64,000 bases of DNA from Acinetobacter vivianii (lineage in GTDB: Bacteria > Pseudomonadota > Gammaproteobacteria > Pseudomonadales > Moraxellaceae): the NCBI RefSeq assembly GCF_014635885.1, contig NZ_BMDR01000002.1:541512-605511 (forward strand), in the 5' to 3' direction. Position 1 is the first letter of the stretch. Each line of letters begins with the position of its first letter. Below the pieces are notes generated by a model that saw nothing but the letters and a program-made list of their open reading frames with translations, searched no databases and was not told the DNA's origin. Shown here in pieces: positions 57,412 to 64,000 of this stretch. A program made the position numbers and the translations under genes.

Positions 57412-57470
57412 CGCAGCTCAAAATGAGTATGAGCTGCGATCAAAGAGCCATCCGTCTGGAGTTCAGATGG
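57412..57470. ncRNA. Candidate structured RNA between rlmH and lon
   Basis: Two consecutive stems: 57412-57420 / 57430-57438 (perfect, nine bp) and 57452-57458 / 57464-57470 (seven bp with one G-U). They lie in a 320-bp interval with no gene. A small RNA or leader element is possible; strand is unclear. Confidence 0.35.
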
Positions 57471-57567
57471 CACTAAAATGAGTTCATTGAGCCAAATTTG
57501 ATCTTTGTTTTATCGACTCTATTTTATTATGCAAGATATTGGTTATTTTTCAACCATAATGTGTAAC

Positions 57568-57597
57568 AAAAAAAGAGAGCCGAAGCTCTCTTTTTAT
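57568..57597 (-). terminator. Terminator after lon
   Basis: On the minus strand the stem (57574-57580 / 57585-57591) is closed by a UUCG tetraloop and followed by a long T-run, a very strong terminator. Confidence 0.93.
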
Positions 57598-57610
57598 TGC
57601 AACTCACAGT

Positions 57611-60040
57611 TTAGTGACGCGCTGCCTTTGCATCTTCCACCGGTTTCACAATCGGTGTTTTTGGTAAAGGTTTTGGTGTATCCGTTAACGCTAAAGGTAA
57701 GATTTCATCAATACTTTTCACTGCCTTGATTTCTAAACCTTCTTTCACGTTGTCTGGAATCTCAGCCAAGTCGCGAACGTTATCTTGTGGAATGAAGACC
57801 AGTTTGATTCCACCACGGTGTGCTGCAAGAAGTTTTTCTTTCAAACCACCAATACGCATTGCACGACCACCAAGACTGGTTTCACCTGTCATAGCGATAT
57901 CTGGACGAATCGGAATACCTGTGAATGCTGATACAAGGGCAGTCGTAAGGGCTAAACCAGCAGATGGACCATCTTTTGGCGTTGCACCTTCAGGTAAGTG
58001 AACGTGAACATCGGTTTCTTCGAAACGAGATGATTCAATTCCCAATTCATCAGCGCGGGTACGTACAACTGTCATTGCTGCGGTAATCGACTCTTTCATG
58101 ACATCACCGAGCGAACCCGTCGTAATGAATTTACCTTTACCTTTAACAGCCGCAACTTCGATTGTCAGCAATTCGCCACCGACAGACGTCCAAGCCAAAC
58201 CATTTACACGTCCGACTTGTGCTTCATCTTCTGCGATACCAAAGTCAAACTTATGTGGACCTAAGTATTCAGGAAGGTTTGCAGAAGTCACGTCGATCTG
58301 TAAGTTTTTCGACTTCTTGCTTACCGCTTCTTTCACCACTTTACGGGCAATTTTAGAAACTTCACGCTCTAAACTACGAACACCTGCTTCACGTGTATAA
58401 CGTTGAACGATGTCACGAATTGCTTCTTCATGAACAGTCAATTCTTTGGTACGTAAACCATTGTTCTTAATTGCTTTTGGAACAAGGTAGCGTTCAGCAA
58501 TATTGACTTTTTCATCTTCGGTATAACCCGGTAGACGAATCACTTCCATACGGTCCAGTAGGGCTTCAGGAATATTCATGCTGTTTGCAGTACAGATGAA
58601 CATCACTTCAGAAAGGTCAAGATCAAGATCTAAATAATGGTCGTTGAACTTACTGTTTTGTGATGGATCTAATACTTCAAGCAATGCTGATGCAGGATCA
58701 CCACGATAATCTTGTGCCATCTTGTCAATTTCGTCGAGTAAGAACAAGGGGTTCTTCACACCAACTTTTGTCAAAGATTGCACGATCTTACCTGGCATCG
58801 CACCGATATAGGTACGACGGTGACCACGAATTTCAGCTTCATCACGTACACCACCCAGTGCCATACGGACAAACTCACGGCCTGTTGCTTTTGCTACAGA
58901 TTCACCAAGCGATGTTTTACCTACACCTGGAGGACCAACCAAACATAAGATCGGGCCTTTGAGTTTTTTCACGCGAGACTGAACTGCCAGATATTCCACA
59001 ATACGATCTTTAACGTCATCTAGGCCGTAGTGATCTGTATCGAGAATTTCCTGAGCTTTATTCAAGTTAATGCTAACTTTGCTGACTTTGTTCCATGGCG
59101 TATCTAAAATCACTTCCAGATAGTTGCGAACAACAGCGGCTTCACTTGAAGCAGGTTGCATTGCCTTGAGTTTACGAAACTCAGCTTCAGCTTTTTTGCG
59201 TACGTGTTCAGGTAAATCTGCTTCAGCTAGACGTTTTTCAATTTCTGCAACGTCATCTTCAGCACCGCCATTCATATCGGAAAGTTCACGTTGAATCACT
59301 TTCATTTTTTCATTTAGAAAGTATTCACGTTGGTTCTTTTCCATCTGACGTTTTACACTGTCGTGCAGCGTTTGTTCAATTTGCTGTTCAGCAGATTGAT
59401 TCATCAAATAATTCATCAACTCTTGCAAATGAGCTTCAAATTCATCGTGCTCTAAAAATTTTTGCTTTACTTCAATATTTAAAGGCACACGAGTTGCAAC
59501 GAAGAACATTAATTGCAATAAGTCTTCAATTTTATTTGCTGCTGCGACGAGTTCACGCGCATTACGTAATTTTGCTTCTGCATATTGAGCAAACAGGGTA
59601 CGTAATTCATTTAAGCGAGTTTCTTGGGTCTCTTCATCCAAAGACAATGTCATTGGGCTTAAATGATGTTCAGCTGTTAAGTATTCCTCTCCGTCAATAA
59701 TGCGTTCTAGCTTAGAACGATGTAGACCTTCAATCAGTACTTTAATGCAGTTTTCATCATTCTCATGATTAACGACTTGTACGATTTTAGCCACGGTTCC
59801 ATATTGATAGAGATTGTCGTGATCAATTTCTTCTGTAAGCGAATCTTTTTGCGCAACTACAAATACTAAATTGTCACTGTTACGAGCCACATCCACTGCA
59901 TTGATCGATTTTTCACGACCCACAAATAGCGCAATTTGCATGTGTGGATACACCACAACATCACGTAACGCTAATAGTGGTAATACACTTGGAACCTGTG
60001 GCTCTAAGCTTGTTTCATTATTTAAAATATATTCAGACAT
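57611..60040 (-). CDS. lon: ATP-dependent Lon protease
   Basis: An 809-residue cytoplasmic quality-control protease. The N-terminal substrate-recognition domain (about 15-210) is followed by the AAA+ domain with Walker A GPPGVGKTS (about 365-373), and the C-terminal serine-lysine peptidase has S693 (PKDGPSAG) and K736 (GGLKEK), aligned with E. coli S679/K722. The ATG at 60040 is preferred because AGGAG sits five bases upstream, while an in-frame GTG two codons earlier overlaps it. Length normal. Confidence 0.97.
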   Translation of the reverse strand: MSEYILNNETSLEPQVPSVLPLLALRDVVVYPHMQIALFVGREKSINAVDVARNSDNLVFVVAQKDSLTEEIDHDNLYQYGTVAKIVQVVNHENDENCIKVLIEGLHRSKLERIIDGEEYLTAEHHLSPMTLSLDEETQETRLNELRTLFAQYAEAKLRNARELVAAANKIEDLLQLMFFVATRVPLNIEVKQKFLEHDEFEAHLQELMNYLMNQSAEQQIEQTLHDSVKRQMEKNQREYFLNEKMKVIQRELSDMNGGAEDDVAEIEKRLAEADLPEHVRKKAEAEFRKLKAMQPASSEAAVVRNYLEVILDTPWNKVSKVSINLNKAQEILDTDHYGLDDVKDRIVEYLAVQSRVKKLKGPILCLVGPPGVGKTSLGESVAKATGREFVRMALGGVRDEAEIRGHRRTYIGAMPGKIVQSLTKVGVKNPLFLLDEIDKMAQDYRGDPASALLEVLDPSQNSKFNDHYLDLDLDLSEVMFICTANSMNIPEALLDRMEVIRLPGYTEDEKVNIAERYLVPKAIKNNGLRTKELTVHEEAIRDIVQRYTREAGVRSLEREVSKIARKVVKEAVSKKSKNLQIDVTSANLPEYLGPHKFDFGIAEDEAQVGRVNGLAWTSVGGELLTIEVAAVKGKGKFITTGSLGDVMKESITAAMTVVRTRADELGIESSRFEETDVHVHLPEGATPKDGPSAGLALTTALVSAFTGIPIRPDIAMTGETSLGGRAMRIGGLKEKLLAAHRGGIKLVFIPQDNVRDLAEIPDNVKEGLEIKAVKSIDEILPLALTDTPKPLPKTPIVKPVEDAKAARH

Positions 60041-60184
60041 GGGCACTCCTAATGAGTGACAACGGTGTTGCCATGTTTTTTATAGTGATGTGCATTTTAA
60101 AAATTACAAGGGTTTTTACTTAGAAAATATAAAAAAAAGACTAAATTACTCAAGATTTAAGGCTGTGATAACAAAAAGAGCAAG

Positions 60185-60772
60185 CTAGCGTTTGAAATAA
60201 TAGAATTTTTTAGGCGTGAGCAATCCATCGAGCGGCTGATCCCATTTTTGTCTTAATAAAGGTTGTTCTACATATTGAAAGTCATGAGCCAGACCGAGAC
60301 GGTAGGGCCGCCGTTGAGCGCTTGCCAATGTCCGGTCATAGAAACCGCCTCCCATGCCAATACGTGTGCCTGATGAATCACATGCCAGCAACGGCATAAT
60401 CAGCAGATCAAGATGCGAAACATGTTGACCGCGGTTTGCCATGGGTTCTTTCATACCTAAAGGGTGGTGTGAAAAACGTTGATTAAAATACTGTTTGGAA
60501 TCAATTCTTATCCAGACCAGTCGCTGATTCATATTACAGATCATGGGTAAGTAAACTTGTTTTCCTTGTTGAAAACAGAGTCTTAGAATTTTTCGTGTAT
60601 GAATTTCGCCAAAGGCATGTAAATACAGCCCAATTTTTCTTGAATTTTTAAAGGGAACGGATGTTCTGAGCTGGATCAAAACTTGTTGTTCAGCTTGCTT
60701 TTGTTCATAAGACGAGAGTTGTCTTCTTTTAAAGCGTAGCTGTTTTCTTAATAATTTTAAATCTTGGCCCAT
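60185..60772 (-). CDS. ygfA: 5-formyltetrahydrofolate cyclo-ligase
   Basis: A 195-residue enzyme that converts 5-formyl-THF to 5,10-methenyl-THF with ATP. The N-terminal LRKQLRFKRRQLS start, the HAFGEIHT segment (near 51-58) and the C-terminal GMGGGFYDRTL phosphate/folate loop (near 143-153) are family hallmarks. In enterics this gene (ygfA/fau) is often next to 6S RNA; I searched the flanking intergenic sequence and saw no convincing 6S fold. Monocistronic, with lon transcribed in the same direction 144 bp downstream. Confidence 0.9.
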   Translation of the reverse strand: MGQDLKLLRKQLRFKRRQLSSYEQKQAEQQVLIQLRTSVPFKNSRKIGLYLHAFGEIHTRKILRLCFQQGKQVYLPMICNMNQRLVWIRIDSKQYFNQRFSHHPLGMKEPMANRGQHVSHLDLLIMPLLACDSSGTRIGMGGGFYDRTLASAQRRPYRLGLAHDFQYVEQPLLRQKWDQPLDGLLTPKKFYYFKR

Positions 60773-61190
60773 AAGGTTGGAGAAATGTTTTTGATAAAAG
60801 AATCATACTCGATTTAGCAAACAATATCTAAAACCCTGTGATTTGTGATTGATAAGTAAAAATTTATAGTGATGTGGTTATTTTTATTACAGCTAATAAG
60901 TGTTTTTTTGATTACTTATTCCAATAATTAATGACAATTTTAGGTATTGAATATTAATTCTTATTGTTTTATGGAGTTTTTGCTCTACTTTTCACTTTAT
61001 TTTTAAAAATAAACAAAATAAAAACAAAAACAAACATAAAATTATTTTTTAATTTAAATCATGGATTTATTTCATATGATTTTTTGTGAATGTGAGAATT
61101 GAGTCTCATATTTGATAAAAAAGTGTTCATTAGATCTTTACCAATTTGCTCGGTTTTATTAGCATCCGCGGCTCTTTTTTAGCGCTGACA
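60773..61190. other. Intergenic region between ygfA and the adhesin gene
   Basis: About 420 bases of very AT-rich sequence without a recognised gene or RNA. It must hold the divergent promoters of ygfA and the adhesin gene. Confidence 0.4.
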
Positions 61191-61216
61191 CTAAAAATGC
61201 TCATTTGCATTTTTAG
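61191..61216 (+). promoter_or_regulatory. Leader hairpin of the trimeric autotransporter gene
   Basis: Perfect 10-bp inverted repeat (61191-61200 / 61207-61216) with a six-base loop, 36 bp before the adhesin start, probably in its untranslated leader. Confidence 0.5.
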
Positions 61217-61252
61217 ACCATCAATAACTGTAGTAAACGTCTGAGAATTTTT

Positions 61253-64000
61253 ATGAACAAAGTATATAAAGTGGTTTGGAATGCATCTATTGGAGCATGG
61301 GTTGCAACCTCTGAACTAGCAAAAAGTAAAACCAAGACTAAATCTAAAATTTCAAATTTAACCGCCGCTGTTTTGGTTGGGGCAATTAGTTTTTCTCCTG
61401 CTGCGTTTGCGGCAAAGAATATTGAAGGAGGGGACGGTTCTGGAACTTCCATTTCTGGAGCTAGATGTTCAGAGGGGGCAGCATACACTTCTGGTAACCG
61501 CGATATCGCAATTGGTTGTGGTTCAAAAACGCAAGGTACAGGCGTTTCTAATATCGCAAATCGTCAAAATCCTTACAATAATTCAACTGGCGCATTTGCT
61601 GGTGCAATGAAACAGGGCGGCGCGATCAGTCTCGGGACTGGTGCAGCCACTGAGGAAAACTTTGGAACTGCAATTGGTTCATATGCAACTACGAAAGGAA
61701 TTGCAGCAGTTGCAATTGGTACAGCTGCGCTTTCAACGGGTAATACCTCTTTAGCAATTGGTCGCCAATCAGCAGCAACAGGTGATTATGCACAAGCACT
61801 TGGTAACGTTGCTGCCGCGACTGGAAAAGGCTCTTTAGCGATTGGTCACTCTGCAACAGCAGAAGGCTATCGTTCTATCGCAATTGGTTCACCAGATATT
61901 GAAAATGCAGGTTCAGTTGCTGGTCAAGCAGGCGCAGAATACCAAAAAAATATGGCGACAAAGGCAACGGGTAAAGATTCGATTGCATTTGGTGGTGGTG
62001 CAGTTGCAACACAAGAAAACTCTTTGGCGATTGGTGCATTCTCAGCATCAACTGGTAAAAAATCAGTTGCGATTGGTACTGGCGCAAAAGCGAATAAAGA
62101 TGAAGCCGTTGTAATCGGGGACCAAGCGGAAGCTGCTTTTGATGGTGGTGTTGCAATTGGTAAAGGTGCACGTTCAGAAGCTGAAAACAGTATTGCTTTA
62201 GGTAAAGATTCAAAAGCGACTCAAGCAACAGAAAAAGGTTTCTTGACAAAACAAGCTGCGCCAACAGGAGTTTTGTCTGTTGGTGATGTGGGCGCAGAGC
62301 GTCGTATTCAAAATGTAGCAGATGGTGCGATAGATTCTGACGCAGCGACTGTGGGCCAGTTAAAAGCAGCACGTACTCATTATGTCAGCGTAAATGATAA
62401 TGGCGTACAAAGCGGTAACTACGAAAATGATGGTGCAAAAGCTCGTAACTCAATCGCTGTAGGGGTAGAAGCGGTTGCAACTGGTTATGATGCTGTTGTT
62501 GTCGGTTCGCATGCAAAAGGCGCTGGTGTTGGAGCAATTTCTGTCGGTAATGCAAGCGAGACAGTGGGTAGTGGTGATGTTGCGATTGGTCGTAACTCTT
62601 CAACTAAAGGCGCTGCTGGCATGACACCAGGTTATAGCAATCAGTCAATTGCAATTGGTGACCAAACTAAGGCAATTGGTGATCAGTCAATCGCGATTGG
62701 TGCGGATGTGATTGCACGTGGTAACTCATCTGTAGCGATTGGTGGTGATGATGTTGACAAAATTGCTCGTGATACTGAATTAAGCCAAAAATACACTGAA
62801 ATTACAGGTGGTAAATTACAGGCTGGTAAATATCCAACCACAGAAACTGGACATGGTTCAACAGCTGTCGGTGTTCAGGCTGTCGGTACAGGTGCTTTTG
62901 CATCTGCTTTCGGTATGACATCTAAAGCAACAGGTGATGCTTCATCTGCATTTGGTGTAATGTCGAATGCTGCGGGCAAAGGTGCATCAGCATTTGGTGC
63001 AGTTGCTCAAGCTACAGGTGATGGTGCATCGGCGATGGGTATTAACTCACTTGCATCTGGTACAAATTCAACGGCAATTGGCTCTGGCAATAAACCAGGT
63101 GAAGGTGCTACAGCAACTGGTAATGGTGCTGCGGCAATTGGTAGCGGTGCACAGGCAAAAGGTGATAGTGCTGCTGCAATTGGTAAAGGTGCTGAAGCAA
63201 GCAATGAAAATGCTGCTGCCGTTGGTGGTGGTGCTAAAGCAACAGGTAAAAACTCTGCTGCGATTGGTGGCGGTGCGATTGCCGATCAAGAAAATGCCGT
63301 TGCTGTGGGTCAAGGCGCCCAGTCTATGGTTGTCGGTGGTGTTGCATTAGGTGCACGCAGCCGAGTTGAGGCAGAAAATAGTGTTGCATTAGGCCAAGAT
63401 GCCGTTGCGACAGAAACGACAGGAAGCTCATTCCTGACAAATCGTGATGCATCAATGTCAAATGGTGTAATCTCGGTTGGTTCTGCTGGTAAAGAGCGTC
63501 GTATTACCAATGTTGAAGATGGTTCTGCTGACTCTGATGCAGTGACTGTACGTCAGCTTAAAAATGTTGATTCTCGTGTAAATGAGAATGCTCAAAACAT
63601 TACCAATTTAGACCAGAAAATTGATAACACCAAAACTGATTTAGGTAATCAGATTACTGATACCAACAACAAATTAGATGACGCGAAGAAAGATTTGGGC
63701 AACCAGATCACGGATACTAACAACAAGTTAAATGATACTAAAGATCAGTTAACCAATCAGATTACTGATACCAAGACTGAGTTAAACAACACGATCACGA
63801 ACACCAAGACCGAGTTGGAAAACAAAGGCTTGAACTTTGCTGGTAATGCCGGTGCAGACGTACATCGTAAGTTGGGTGACAAGTTAAACATCATCGGTGG
63901 AGCTGATGCTGCAACAGCAGAAGACAAGACCAGCGGTGAGAACGTGATCACACGTACGACTGAAGATGGTATCAAGATTGAATTGTTGAAAGATGCGAAG
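61253..64000 (+). CDS. Trimeric autotransporter adhesin (YadA/Ata-like), N-terminal part
   Basis: One uninterrupted frame of 916 codons with no stop before the window edge. The N-terminus is an extended signal peptide ([16 protein letters not shown] start, signal end near residue 53 at AAFA). YadA-type head repeats (SIAIG, AxAxG, 14-residue pattern) run from about 75 to 345, a neck ([18 protein letters not shown]) follows, then a second head block (about 390-735) and neck ([18 protein letters not shown], about 750-770). A coiled-coil stalk with 18-residue repeats and a [13 protein letters not shown] connector come last. The C-terminal membrane anchor lies outside the window. Two cysteines (72, 89) are unusual for this family. 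Adhesion to host or surfaces is inferred. Confidence 0.93.
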   Translation, partial: MNKVYKVVWNASIGAWVATSELAKSKTKTKSKISNLTAAVLVGAISFSPAAFAAKNIEGGDGSGTSISGARCSEGAAYTSGNRDIAIGCGSKTQGTGVSNIANRQNPYNNSTGAFAGAMKQGGAISLGTGAATEENFGTAIGSYATTKGIAAVAIGTAALSTGNTSLAIGRQSAATGDYAQALGNVAAATGKGSLAIGHSATAEGYRSIAIGSPDIENAGSVAGQAGAEYQKNMATKATGKDSIAFGGGAVATQENSLAIGAFSASTGKKSVAIGTGAKANKDEAVVIGDQAEAAFDGGVAIGKGARSEAENSIALGKDSKATQATEKGFLTKQAAPTGVLSVGDVGAERRIQNVADGAIDSDAATVGQLKAARTHYVSVNDNGVQSGNYENDGAKARNSIAVGVEAVATGYDAVVVGSHAKGAGVGAISVGNASETVGSGDVAIGRNSSTKGAAGMTPGYSNQSIAIGDQTKAIGDQSIAIGADVIARGNSSVAIGGDDVDKIARDTELSQKYTEITGGKLQAGKYPTTETGHGSTAVGVQAVGTGAFASAFGMTSKATGDASSAFGVMSNAAGKGASAFGAVAQATGDGASAMGINSLASGTNSTAIGSGNKPGEGATATGNGAAAIGSGAQAKGDSAAAIGKGAEASNENAAAVGGGAKATGKNSAAIGGGAIADQENAVAVGQGAQSMVVGGVALGARSRVEAENSVALGQDAVATETTGSSFLTNRDASMSNGVISVGSAGKERRITNVEDGSADSDAVTVRQLKNVDSRVNENAQNITNLDQKIDNTKTDLGNQITDTNNKLDDAKKDLGNQITDTNNKLNDTKDQLTNQITDTKTELNNTITNTKTELENKGLNFAGNAGADVHRKLGDKLNIIGGADAATAEDKTSGENVITRTTEDGIKIELLKDAK
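63638..63799 (+). repeat. Three 54-bp stalk repeats in the adhesin gene
   Basis: Units at 63638-63691, 63692-63745 and 63746-63799 each encode an 18-residue variant of [18 protein letters not shown]. The first two are near-identical in protein; the third has diverged. They extend the coiled-coil stalk. Confidence 0.85.

Noticed and set aside
60047..61252. 6S RNA next to ygfA
   Set aside because: The flanks are too AT-rich and show no long rod-shaped stem with a central bubble.
61842..63350. Several frames of 90-165 codons on both strands inside the adhesin gene
   Set aside because: They arise from repetitive GCA/GGT-rich codons of the autotransporter frame, which is the real open frame to the window edge.

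Overview
The window is a gene-dense, AT-rich gammaproteobacterial chromosome segment that most closely resembles Acinetobacter. The dat-ddc pair for 1,3-diaminopropane, a short Bap-like protein of the BLP2 type, a YadA-like trimeric autotransporter and the rapA, lon, gdhA and mrdA sequences all point there. No insertion sequence, phage gene, tRNA, rRNA or CRISPR array was recognised. The segment looks like ordinary, vertically inherited chromosome with a few adaptive modules.

Layout. 0-10 kb: the 3' part of an M16 peptidase gene, several small conserved genes, a CYTH-CHAD triphosphatase, a DUF962 protein, a lipoprotein, thiE, hemL, a GlcG/HbpS-like protein and a RluA-type pseudouridine synthase. 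10-20 kb: rapA, dps, an AI-2E-family permease, a FabR/DesT-type regulator divergent from a ferredoxin reductase plus fatty-acid desaturase pair, and a hotdog thioesterase-like gene divergent from a second TetR regulator and a GFA protein. 20-33 kb: an orphan FecA-like TonB receptor with a Fur-like box, a SIMPL protein, dat-ddc, and a catabolic block made of a Rieske oxygenase, an aldehyde dehydrogenase, an Lrp regulator, an indolepyruvate/phenylpyruvate decarboxylase and an aromatic amino-acid-type permease.

33-44 kb: a protein of unknown function, an SRPBCC protein, pstSCAB behind a three-unit PHO box, a SohB-like peptidase and the BLP2-like protein. 44-61 kb: a YjdF membrane protein, small exported proteins, rsmD-mrdA, a DUF445 protein, adk, nth-rsxB, gdhA, a META/DUF4377 lipoprotein, an extradiol dioxygenase, rlmH, lon and a 5-formyl-THF cyclo-ligase gene. 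From 61,253 to the right edge runs one open frame of 916 codons encoding the N-terminal part of a trimeric autotransporter adhesin.

Genes that appear to work together: reductase plus desaturase (membrane unsaturation) under a TetR repressor; dat plus ddc (diaminopropane synthesis); permease, decarboxylase and aldehyde dehydrogenase (2-keto acid to aldehyde to acid, possibly indole-3-acetate or phenylacetate) under an Lrp-type regulator; and the Pst phosphate importer under PhoB. No clearly novel defence or mobile system was found. The most unusual items are the Lrp-linked aromatic module with its repeated palindromes, a 31-codon leader frame whose stop overlaps the dat start, paired operators in a divergent TetR promoter, an orphan rsxB-nth pair, a SohB-like peptidase without a membrane anchor, and several strongly structured intergenic segments.
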